Shown here one piece after another: positions 19,553 to 27,798 of a stretch of 64,000 nucleotides of DNA. Origin of the DNA: Synechococcus sp. UW140 (GTDB lineage: Bacteria; Cyanobacteriota; Cyanobacteriia; PCC-6307; Cyanobiaceae); the NCBI GenBank assembly GCA_945875915.1, contig CAMCMT010000006.1:1-64000 (forward strand). Direction: 5' to 3'. Every line of letters starts with the position of its first letter. Position 1 is the stretch's first letter. The position numbers and the translations under genes are program-made. A model generated the notes under the pieces. That model was not told the DNA's origin. It searched no databases and saw nothing but the letters and a program-made list of their open reading frames with translations.

Positions 19553-19768
19553 TTAGGACGGAGCGGTGGCCTCGAGCTGGCTGGCTAGCTGGAGGAGGAC
19601 CGCCTCGATGCGCTGCAGTTCGGCGTGGGAGGCGAGGGTGGCCTCAATCTGCTTCTGGGGGAGCTTGAGACGCTGGCCCATGGCCTTGACATCGGTGACC
19701 AGGCGATCGCGGTAACCGCTGAGCACTTCGATTGACTCGAGACAGTCCTGACGGCTGGGATCGGCCAT
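19553..19768 (-). CDS. Small helical hypothetical protein upstream of ho1
   Basis: A 71-residue, entirely helical protein (CLESIEVLSGYRDRLV, GQRLKLPQKQIEATLAS, AELQRIEAVLLQLASQLEA) with coiled-coil tendency and no Cys cluster or membrane segment. I do not recognise a named family. Its place between the ho1 operon and cpeBA suggests a pigment-region protein. It starts at ATG 19768 and stops 118 bases before ho1. Confidence 0.6.
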   Translation of the reverse strand: MADPSRQDCLESIEVLSGYRDRLVTDVKAMGQRLKLPQKQIEATLASHAELQRIEAVLLQLASQLEATAPS

Positions 19769-20685
<917 letters not shown>

Positions 20686-20702
20686 TCGGCTTCAAGCAAT
20701 AG

Positions 20703-21236
<534 letters not shown>

Positions 21237-21255
21237 GGTCCGTTTGATTGTGCAG

Positions 21256-21284
21256 GGGGAGGCTTAGGCCTCCCCTTTTTTTTT
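21256..21284 (+). terminator. Strong terminator of the cpeBA operon
   Basis: GGGGAGGC (21256-21263) pairs with GCCTCCCC (21268-21275) over a 4-base loop, followed by nine T. It lies 20 bases after the cpeA stop codon. Confidence 0.95.
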
Positions 21285-21332
21285 GTTGACGGCCCCTTCT
21301 GGGCCCCTTCCCCTCGCAGCGACGACCTCCCG

Positions 21333-21956
21333 ATGGCTCCTGGCACCAGCACCGGCTCCCTCGATCAGCTGTTCGACGATCTTGGGCATCCCAATCCCTA
21401 CGTGCAGACCGAGGCGTTTCTGGAGATGGTTCGGCACCATGCCGATGCATCCTTGCCTCGCTTGCTGTTGATGCTCGATCATCAGGATGTGGTGAGGCGA
21501 CGGGCAGCGGTGCGCGCTTTGGGTGTTTTCGCCGATCGGGCGATGCTGCCCCTTGCCGCTAAGTTCCACGCCAGCTCCGATGCCACCGTTCGCGCCAGTT
21601 GCGTGAAGGCCTACGCCCAGATTGCTTCCAATCGGCCCGGCATCGACGTTCCGCCTGAAGCCATGGCAGCCCTTGAGGCCGCGTTGCATGACGACTCCCC
21701 CGTGGTGGCGATCTCCGCTGTGATGGCCCTCGGCCAGGTTGGCAGGCAGGCTTTGCCGCTGTTGCTCCAGGTGTGCCGAGGCAAGAACGAGGCCCAGGCC
21801 GTGGCAGCGGTAACGGCCCTGGCTGGCAGCGATCACCCGGATGTGAACGCATGCTTCCTTGAGTTGTCCACCGCTGAAACGACCGATCCCTACGTGCTCG
21901 AAACGGTGATTTCGTCGTTGGCCAGGGTGGCGGATCTACGGATGCGGCAGGCGTAG
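21333..21956 (+). CDS. cpeZ: Phycoerythrin lyase/chaperone CpeZ
   Basis: A 207-residue HEAT-repeat protein. The N-terminus (LDQLFDDLGHPNPYVQTEAFLEMVRH) and the repeats (VRRRAAVRALGVFAD, ATVRASCVKAYAQIAS, VVAISAVMALGQVGRQ) match CpeZ of the E/F lyase group. In Fremyella diplosiphon, CpeZ acts with CpeY and as a chaperone for phycoerythrin loading. Here it follows cpeBA after the terminator, on the same strand, in good agreement. No catalytic residues are known for this family. Confidence 0.88.
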   Translation: MAPGTSTGSLDQLFDDLGHPNPYVQTEAFLEMVRHHADASLPRLLLMLDHQDVVRRRAAVRALGVFADRAMLPLAAKFHASSDATVRASCVKAYAQIASNRPGIDVPPEAMAALEAALHDDSPVVAISAVMALGQVGRQALPLLLQVCRGKNEAQAVAAVTALAGSDHPDVNACFLELSTAETTDPYVLETVISSLARVADLRMRQA

Positions 21957-21995
21957 ATCTCACATTCAACGATCACTCTGGCGCCGAGCCAGTCG

Positions 21996-22988
21996 TCAAC
22001 GGTCGTCAACGGCTTGTTGATGGTTGCGCAGCTGCTGAAGTGAGACCTGCAGCACAGGCTTGACTTGGTCGCTGGCTTCTGCTGCCAGGGCAACCTCCAG
22101 CTCGGTGATGGCATCGAGGGCTCGCAACTTCATCAACGAAAGGGCCGAATTCTTGCGCACCTGATCTGAACGGTCTCGCAGCAAGGGCTGCAGGAGCGGT
22201 GAGGCCCAGATCGGATCATGCAGCTTCCCCAAAAGAGTGGCGGCCTCGGCGCGCACCTGGTCAGCCGGATCGGCGAGGGCCTCGATCACCAGCACCCGGG
22301 CCTGCTCGTCGTCCAGGCTCTGGATCTGCTCACCAAGGGCCGCAATCGCCGCCGTACGCACTTCAGTGTCAGCAGAACGGGCTGCTCGGCGCAGGGCTTC
22401 TGGCGCCCTGGCGCCGACGAAAGCCAGACCCCAGCTGGCCAAACCCAGGTGCATGCTGGTGCTTTCGGCATTGGAGAGAACAGCGATCAGAGCCTCCACG
22501 GCGCACTCACCCGTGGCGGCCATGGCACCCACGGCAGATCCTTGCACCACCGGATCCGGATCATTGAGAAGGGCAGCGAGGAGATCAGGGAGGGCAACTG
22601 GATCCCCGATCAAGGTGAGGGTTTTGGCGGCGGCACGGCGCACGGTCACATTGGCGTGGGTTCGCAGGGCCTGACACAGAGCCGGAACGGCTGCGGGACC
22701 AACGGCACCGAGACTCTCGGCAAAGGTGAGCCGCATCAGGCCGCGTGGATCGCCGAGCCCCGCCACCATCTTCTGGATCAACTCCTGGTCCCCGGGGGGG
22801 CGATCTCCGGAGCGCAACTGCTGCTTCAGCTCCGCAGCCAAAAGGGCAGCTTCCTCTTCACTGAGGGAGATGGCCGCAGATACTGGCGTTAGGGGCGGAG
22901 TCTGGTGGATCAAGGCGGTGTGGCAGTCCAGGGCCCATTCTTGACGCAGAGCCAGTCGCCACCCGGCTGGCGTGGCTGCTCGTAACAT
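21996..22988 (-). CDS. cpeF: HEAT-repeat bilin lyase, CpeF/MpeU/MpeV type
   Basis: A 330-residue protein. An N-terminal non-repeat segment (RAATPAGWRLALRQEWALDC) is followed by PBS-lyase HEAT repeats: GDPRGLMRLTFAESLGAVGP, NVTVRRAAAKTLTLIGDP, VVQGSAVGAMAATGE, TSMHLGLASWGLAFVGA, TEVRTAAIAALGE and DQVRAEAATLLGKL. This layout matches the CpeF/MpeU/MpeV group; CpeF of Fremyella attaches the doubly linked bilin of CpeB at Cys-50/61. With only PE-I here, the CpeF role is the most likely, but MpeU-type function cannot be excluded from sequence alone. ATG 22988 is chosen; upstream codons overlap the divergent gene. Confidence 0.75.
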   Translation of the reverse strand: MLRAATPAGWRLALRQEWALDCHTALIHQTPPLTPVSAAISLSEEEAALLAAELKQQLRSGDRPPGDQELIQKMVAGLGDPRGLMRLTFAESLGAVGPAAVPALCQALRTHANVTVRRAAAKTLTLIGDPVALPDLLAALLNDPDPVVQGSAVGAMAATGECAVEALIAVLSNAESTSMHLGLASWGLAFVGARAPEALRRAARSADTEVRTAAIAALGEQIQSLDDEQARVLVIEALADPADQVRAEAATLLGKLHDPIWASPLLQPLLRDRSDQVRKNSALSLMKLRALDAITELEVALAAEASDQVKPVLQVSLQQLRNHQQAVDDR

Positions 22989-23009
22989 AAGCTCCAACGA
23001 AAAAAAGTA

Positions 23010-23444
23010 ATGACCACCTTCTTGGTCTCCCACAACCTGCAGGTGGCGAGTGAATTCTGCCCCCCCTGGGATGGGTTGCAATTGGCGTCAGGGTTGGAAC
23101 GATTCTGTCCATCGGTCACCTCTGCAGAAGCACTCTCCCACCCGCACTGGCGACTGCGGCTTGAGAGCCCGCTGGATGCCCCCCGTTTTGCTGAGGAACT
23201 GGTGGCAGGATGGGCCTCCCTGCGTAGCGACTATGGCCATCGGGTCAACCATGGGATTCTTGCGCTAGGAGGGCGCAAGGACACACCGGCAGCCAGCTCT
23301 TCACCACTCGGTTTGGGCTCCTGGGGGGTCGACGTCGTTGAAACTCCTGACCCAGATGCTTTTCTGGAGGGCATTCAATGGGAACAGCTGAAGGCTGGCC
23401 GTCCAGCCGATGGCGTCTTTGAGGTGCTCTACAAGCCGCTCTAG
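23010..23444 (+). CDS. Conserved small protein of the pigment region
   Basis: A 144-residue soluble protein, divergent from the CpeF-like gene with only 21 bases between starts. It begins TTFLVSHNLQVASEFCPPW and contains HWRLRLESPLDAPRFAEEL and RVNHGILALGGRKDT. I think it may belong to the cyanobacterium-restricted DUF2656 group, but I am unsure. No catalytic motif is visible. Very tight divergent spacing with a lyase gene and its position inside the cpe block suggest a part in phycobilisome assembly. Confidence 0.6.
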   Translation: MTTFLVSHNLQVASEFCPPWDGLQLASGLERFCPSVTSAEALSHPHWRLRLESPLDAPRFAEELVAGWASLRSDYGHRVNHGILALGGRKDTPAASSSPLGLGSWGVDVVETPDPDAFLEGIQWEQLKAGRPADGVFEVLYKPL

Positions 23445-23454
23445 TGGAACGGCT

Positions 23455-23787
23455 TTAGGTCCTCTTGGTCCGGGAGGCTGGCTTGGTCGTGCGCTGGCTT
23501 ACGCGTTTAGTCTCCTTGGGTTGACCAGGTTCCGACCGATCAGTGTCAGGGGAGGACAGGGCTTCGACATTCTCCTGCGCTGAAGTTGGCTGGGGTGCAG
23601 CACCGACATCAGCCCGGGCGTGAATCTGGCCAGTCACATCGGCAACCCTCAATCCCTGGCGATGAAGCCCATGCATCACGACACTCAGGGTTTGCAGTGG
23701 CACTCGAATGGTTCTGCAAGCGACGTGGCCACCTTTCAAGGATCCGACCACGCTCACATAAAATATCTGATTCACCAGGATGCCCAT
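23455..23787 (-). CDS. CpcD-like small linker-domain protein with basic tail
   Basis: A 110-residue protein. Residues 5-52 (NQIFYVSVVGSLKGG ... IRVPLQTLSVVMHGLHRQGLRV) follow the pattern of the CpcD phycobilisome linker domain: a first strand, an IRVP strand, a helix with HR-x-G, then a last strand VADVTGQI. The remaining half is low complexity and ends in Lys/Arg/Thr-rich residues (SQRTTKPASRTKRT). CpcD-type proteins cap rods; this one could terminate PE rods, but the match is by eye and the tail is unusual. It converges on the gene at 23010 with 10 bases between stops. Confidence 0.5.
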   Translation of the reverse strand: MGILVNQIFYVSVVGSLKGGHVACRTIRVPLQTLSVVMHGLHRQGLRVADVTGQIHARADVGAAPQPTSAQENVEALSSPDTDRSEPGQPKETKRVSQRTTKPASRTKRT

Positions 23788-23915
23788 GCTTACGCAGGGA
23801 TCTTACTTGGATTGTCTCTCAACCCCATTGGGCTCGCCAATCGCTACACATTCTGACATCTGCCATGCGCTGCCTTGATCGGTAGCGCATGGGATAATGA
23901 ACGATGTAATCAAGG

Positions 23916-25262
23916 ATGAACGAGTCCGTGAGTTCAAGCCGCTTTAATAACATCCATCCGGGCCTTGATCAGGCAGAGTCCTTGCGGATTCTGTCGTTAC
24001 CAGTGGCAGAATTGGAGTCAAGCAGCGATCGCTACATGGCGGCGGCCCAATTGCTCAACTTTCCCGGCAAGCAATCGGAACAGGCCTTGCTTGGGCTGCT
24101 CGCAGAGGAAGACGAAACGCAAGCAACCCAGCTCGCCAAGCGCAAAGCCGTGGAGGTGCTGGCACGGCTTGGTTGTAGAGATGCGATTAAGAGCATTGGC
24201 AAGTGCCTGATCAGTGACGATCATTATTTGGTGGAGAATGCAGCTTGGGCCTTACACCAGTTGGGCTGCCAGGATCAAGGGATCATCAATCAGATGGTGG
24301 CCTTATTGGCAGACTGCCGTCAGAATCGTCGTGTGCTCATTCAGAGTTTGGCCGGCCTAAGGGTCGTGCAAGCACTTCCTAGGATCAGCGCTCTCCAGGA
24401 TGATGGTAGGCCAGGAGTTCGTGGGGCAGCTATCGCCGCTGTGGCCTCTCTGGGCGGATCAAGAGATCGGATTTTGAGCCTTGGTGAACAGCTTTTTCTG
24501 CCGAATCAGATGGACCGGCAGTCGGCTATTCAAGATGTGATTGATGCTGGCGCACAAGAGCTGCTTGAGGAGGTTTTGTGCGCCCCTGTTTCGCCGGTGT
24601 TTCGGATGCGGGCGGTGCGTCTGCTTTGGCCCGAGGCGCAGCCTCTGAGCAACGGCCTAGCGCTCTTGGATACACTTGATTTGCTGCTCTTGGATAGCCC
24701 TGAGAGCCTTCAGCTTGTCCATAGCTATGGCGAAAAGCAAGAGAATTTGTTTTTAATTAATGAGTTTTTTGGTACGGATTTTAGTCGCTGCTATCTTGCC
24801 TTGCAAACACTTGCCTGCGAACCAGGTGAGCACCTATGGCCCCTGCTCGAGCAGCGTTGGCTGGAAGAGGCCCACAATGACTATGGAGCTCACTATTTCT
24901 TTATTCGCCTATTTGCCATGGTGGCAAACTGGGGGGCCGAAAAGGCTAAGGTAGAAAGCTATTGCGAAGCTACCATTTTCAACCGTCGACCGCAGTTTAG
25001 CAAGTCTCGTCCTGCGGCTATTCTGGCCCTATTACGTCTTCAGCCCGAACGATTAAATGCTCCTCTTACTCAACTGCTGGATCCTGCGGTGGAGTCGAAC
25101 TGGGAATGCCGCTATGCGTCATGGATGGCGGTTGCCCAGATGATCACAATGGGACTGTCCATCGGCACTCAACTTATGCATTTACATATCAAGACTAATG
25201 ATCCAAACGCTTTTGTTGAGAGCAAGAAACGACAGGTTGCTGGATTACTCGCTGATTTCTGA
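23916..25262 (+). CDS. cpeY: Phycoerythrobilin lyase CpeY
   Basis: A 448-residue HEAT-repeat lyase that in Fremyella attaches phycoerythrobilin to alpha Cys-82 of phycoerythrin, helped by CpeZ. Visible repeats: RYMAAAQLLNFPGK, AKRKAVEVLARLGCRDAIKSIG, DDHYLVENAAWALHQLG and PGVRGAAIAAVASLGG. The C-terminal part has NLFLINEFFG, DYGAHYFFIRLFAMVANWGA and WECRYASWMAVAQMITMGLSIG, all typical of CpeY. AAGGA just before ATG 23916 supports the start. Base composition is lower in GC than cpeBA. Its last 18 bases overlap the converging cpeR gene. Confidence 0.92.
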   Translation: MNESVSSSRFNNIHPGLDQAESLRILSLPVAELESSSDRYMAAAQLLNFPGKQSEQALLGLLAEEDETQATQLAKRKAVEVLARLGCRDAIKSIGKCLISDDHYLVENAAWALHQLGCQDQGIINQMVALLADCRQNRRVLIQSLAGLRVVQALPRISALQDDGRPGVRGAAIAAVASLGGSRDRILSLGEQLFLPNQMDRQSAIQDVIDAGAQELLEEVLCAPVSPVFRMRAVRLLWPEAQPLSNGLALLDTLDLLLLDSPESLQLVHSYGEKQENLFLINEFFGTDFSRCYLALQTLACEPGEHLWPLLEQRWLEEAHNDYGAHYFFIRLFAMVANWGAEKAKVESYCEATIFNRRPQFSKSRPAAILALLRLQPERLNAPLTQLLDPAVESNWECRYASWMAVAQMITMGLSIGTQLMHLHIKTNDPNAFVESKKRQVAGLLADF

Positions 25263-25556
25263 AAAACGTGTCTTTGTGCTTCCATTACTTGCCCAATAGC
25301 TCACTATCGAATGACCGGCAGGTCGTGGAACCTTTGCCACAGCACGTAGAATCTTAAAAGTTCGCTTTGGCCCCATCGGCCAGGCACCTACTTCTCGTAT
25401 TGAGATGACCTCACCCCCTAAAGAAAGCAGACAGACTTCGAAGCGCTCGATCAAAGATTGATCAACTGTCTCAAAGATAAATTCAGTCCCGCGGCAGATA
25501 AGATGCTGCGATCGAATCCAGCTTTCCAGCTGATGCTGTGGGCTCTTTATAGCCAT
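25245..25556 (-). CDS. cpeR: Phycoerythrin gene activator CpeR
   Basis: A 103-residue protein matching CpeR, the activator needed for expression of phycoerythrin genes in Fremyella and related strains. The diagnostic part is LESWIRSQHLICRGTEFIFETV followed within 25 residues by ERFEVCLLSLGGEVISI (the family pattern has FFIFETVD and ERFEECV). It is last in the reverse series linkers - cpeS - cpeT - cpeR, the same gene order end as the Fremyella cpeCDESTR operon, with 5 bases after cpeT. It may therefore be co-expressed with the linkers and activate cpeBA. It has no classical HTH motif. Confidence 0.9.
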   Translation of the reverse strand: MAIKSPQHQLESWIRSQHLICRGTEFIFETVDQSLIERFEVCLLSLGGEVISIREVGAWPMGPKRTFKILRAVAKVPRPAGHSIVSYWASNGSTKTRFSEISE

Positions 25557-25561
25557 CTTAA

Positions 25562-26182
25562 TCAGCTGCTTGCATGATCATTCTGGAGCCAGCCTTCATC
25601 GAGATGGTCGCCATAGCGATGCGATCGACTAAAGCGTAGAGGTCCATTCTCAGCTCCCCAGAGATAGGAGTGGGTACTGGGGTCAAAGCCGCGATCTCGG
25701 CTCACCCAGTGATCCTCGCCAAACTCTACTTCGCTTACCAGATAGGTTAGCTGACCATCGCGGGGAATCAGGCACTTGCAACCCGGCTCTACTTCACCGC
25801 AGAAAGAACCATCTTGCTTCTGGCGAAAGACCATCGCACAGCCTGGACGGGGCAGCAGATCCTCTACAACGATGCCAGACAGTAATTCGGGCCGAGATCC
25901 TGCTCCGGCTGCGCGAATTCCGTTGCGAAGGCCAAAGTTGAGCATCAGAAGATGGTCATCTGCAACGATCAAATGATGCAAACCCTGGCGGTATGGCCGC
26001 CAAGGATCATAATCATAACTCTGCTCAGAGTAAAACCAAGGGCCATGAAAAGTCTCCCATGGAAAGGGACGAAAAAAAATGTTGATATGAGAGAACTTGG
26101 ATGGCTCTGCCTGTGCCTGTTGATGGTTGCTGAAACAGCCTGAAATAGTCTGAGCGAAGTGCAATATGGATGCAGAATTCAT
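25562..26182 (-). CDS. cpeT: Phycoerythrin beta-chain bilin lyase CpeT
   Basis: A 206-residue T-type lyase (CpcT/CpeT family, beta-barrel). Signatures: FAQTISGCFSNHQQAQAEPSK with the conserved SN-QQA, FHGPWFYSEQSYDYDPWRPYRQGLH, FCGEVEPGCKCLIPRDG, TYLVSEVEF and DRGFDPSTHSYLWGAENGPL. The family loads the third beta Cys (here CpeB Cys-167). It lies 3 bases after cpeS and 5 before cpeR. The second T-type gene at 37399 sits near cpcBA and is assigned to phycocyanin. Confidence 0.93.
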   Translation of the reverse strand: MNSASILHFAQTISGCFSNHQQAQAEPSKFSHINIFFRPFPWETFHGPWFYSEQSYDYDPWRPYRQGLHHLIVADDHLLMLNFGLRNGIRAAGAGSRPELLSGIVVEDLLPRPGCAMVFRQKQDGSFCGEVEPGCKCLIPRDGQLTYLVSEVEFGEDHWVSRDRGFDPSTHSYLWGAENGPLRFSRSHRYGDHLDEGWLQNDHASS

Positions 26183-26185
26183 AAC

Positions 26186-26719
26186 TCAAGCCTCTATTCT
26201 TCTGATTTCCGAGCTGAAGGAAGTCTGCAATATGCCCGATCCCTCTGATGTACGCAGAACCGATGATCGGCAACGCACGTGCTCAGAAAGAAACCAGATG
26301 CGTTCCTCTGCAATTGACTGGCTATAGACAGTCTTGAGGATAAATGTGCCGTCGTCTAGAAAATTATAGGATGAGACTGCAGACTCTGCTTCTGCATAAC
26401 CTGTGCTGCGCAGCAGTTGTCCCGTTCGTTCGGTTTCTGGAAGCGGAATCAGGATGCAGGTGCCTTGAGAAACTGCCGTGGCATCATCGGGTTCCCAGTC
26501 TGACTCTGCCTGCCAAGTCATCTGAAAAGGGCTGGAAATCGTGCCAGGAACAATAGACTGCAATGCCAGATAATCCACTACTTCTTGATTATTAATGGCT
26601 AGTCGTTCGATCTTGATATTGCTTATGACATCCTCAAACTGTCTAAAGGCTAGGGCGTGCGCTGAACGCATCGACCGCCATTGCCCTTCCGAACGGGCAA
26701 CGAACTGCTCAATGCTCAT
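26186..26719 (-). CDS. cpeS: Phycoerythrin beta-82 bilin lyase CpeS
   Basis: A 177-residue S-type lyase. It opens IEQFVARSEGQWRSMRSAHAL and has AFRQFEDVISNIKIERL, IPLPETERTGQLLRSTGYAEAE, IAEERIWFLSEHVRCRSSVL and LQTSFSSEIRRIE. The family attaches phycoerythrobilin to beta Cys-82 of PE (CpeB). The RSAHALAFRQFE stretch is characteristic of CpeS rather than CpcS. It overlaps the preceding small gene by 11 bases and is followed by cpeT after 3 bases, so the set is tightly coupled. Confidence 0.93.
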   Translation of the reverse strand: MSIEQFVARSEGQWRSMRSAHALAFRQFEDVISNIKIERLAINNQEVVDYLALQSIVPGTISSPFQMTWQAESDWEPDDATAVSQGTCILIPLPETERTGQLLRSTGYAEAESAVSSYNFLDDGTFILKTVYSQSIAEERIWFLSEHVRCRSSVLRTSEGSGILQTSFSSEIRRIEA

Positions 26720-26942
26720 ACATTAATTGCGGGAGTTGGGCGAGCCTATCCGTTTCCGGTCGGGCGGCCTGCACCATGTGGACCAGGCTGTTGATCATCA
26801 GGTCCCTTGCCTCAGCGGAGCTGGCCTTGCTCATTCTGGATGGGACGACCTGTGCGAACTGAGACTGGGATTGCATGTCGGATAAAGGAGATAGGGATAT
26901 GGTGGGAAGCGCCAGGTTGTCTCCCTTTCGGTCAAACGCCAT
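26709..26942 (-). CDS. Small protein translationally coupled to cpeS
   Basis: A 77-residue frame from ATG 26942 that ends 11 bases inside cpeS. It contains LALPTISLSPLSDMQSQSQ and a helical C-terminus (SSAEARDLMINSLVHMVQAARPETDRLAQLPQ split by turns). I do not recognise a family, and it has no Cys. The overlap with cpeS and position right after the cpeE-like linker suggest a genuine small pigment-operon gene, but it could also be a leader frame without function. Confidence 0.45.
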   Translation of the reverse strand: MAFDRKGDNLALPTISLSPLSDMQSQSQFAQVVPSRMSKASSAEARDLMINSLVHMVQAARPETDRLAQLPQLMYEH

Positions 26943-26987
26943 TGACTGTCCCACCATGAACCAAGTTAGGAGTCCAAAAGGCGCCGT

Positions 26988-27728
26988 TCAGCCATTTGTT
27001 ACGGACAGAATTGAACCGCCGCGCCGTTGCACACTCTGTAGCGTTGAGGAGAGGCTGCCATAGGGGACAACGGACACTTGCACAGCTCGGCGGTTCACTC
27101 CGGTTGGCGACAACGTGCTCCAGCAGATGCGATAGCGACGCTGATTGCGGCTTGAACTTGCTCCCCGGTTTCCACGAGCCGCAGAAGCCGGCGCTGAACC
27201 CGTTGCAAGGCTTGCTTTTAGGATCGGTCGTTTACCGCCATCAAAGGCAGCGGAATTACCTCTCAGACTCAGGGAGCGCACATAGGTAAGATTGCTTTCT
27301 CCAGTGGTGGTAGCTGTGGTACGCCAGTAAGGAACGCTGTCGAAACCGAAGGCATCGCCGTACTCAGTGGAATACACGTAGCTGTCGATTTCGGCTTGAT
27401 ACCCTTCAGCGGCCAGTCGCTGAACATGCTCGCTCAGTTCTGCTTGGTTGCGTGGTGCCCGGCCCAGCAGATGTTTGAAGTTGAGTTCAACGAACCGATA
27501 GGGACCATTTTTCTCTAGAAACAGGCTGCGATAGGTGTCTGAACAGGCAAGGGCGGAAATCAGCCCCTGAACGGTGAGATCACCTTGGAGAAATTGGCTT
27601 TCAGCGGTCGCAACCAGCTGCTCTTCCATTAAGTGCGCATTGCCAAACACTTGTCGGTAGGCAGCTCGCAGTACGTCCTGGGCATGGGCTTGGTCTTGCA
27701 CTGATAACGTGGTGAGTGTGAAAGTCAT
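26988..27728 (-). CDS. cpeE: Phycoerythrin-associated rod linker (CpeE-like)
   Basis: A 246-residue linker. Residues about 15-150 form the PBS linker (pfam00427) domain: VLRAAYRQVFGNAHLMEE, FVELNFKHLLGRAPRNQAEL, EHVQRLAAEGYQAEIDSYV and FGFDSVPYWRTT. A C-terminal CpcD-like domain (RYRICWSTLSP to the last RRGGSILSVTNG) ends the protein. Such linkers sit in the PE hexamer cavity and join discs. Its linker domain closely resembles the second domain of the tandem linker upstream. Naming among CpeC, CpeD and CpeE is by similarity and order and could differ in other schemes. Confidence 0.85.
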   Translation of the reverse strand: MTFTLTTLSVQDQAHAQDVLRAAYRQVFGNAHLMEEQLVATAESQFLQGDLTVQGLISALACSDTYRSLFLEKNGPYRFVELNFKHLLGRAPRNQAELSEHVQRLAAEGYQAEIDSYVYSTEYGDAFGFDSVPYWRTTATTTGESNLTYVRSLSLRGNSAAFDGGKRPILKASLATGSAPASAARGNRGASSSRNQRRYRICWSTLSPTGVNRRAVQVSVVPYGSLSSTLQSVQRRGGSILSVTNG

Positions 27729-27798
27729 TGCCAGGGAGAAAACAGCAAAGGGAGAAACGAGTGTTGCAATTAAGAGCAGGCAGAATAGCCGGGCTTAC

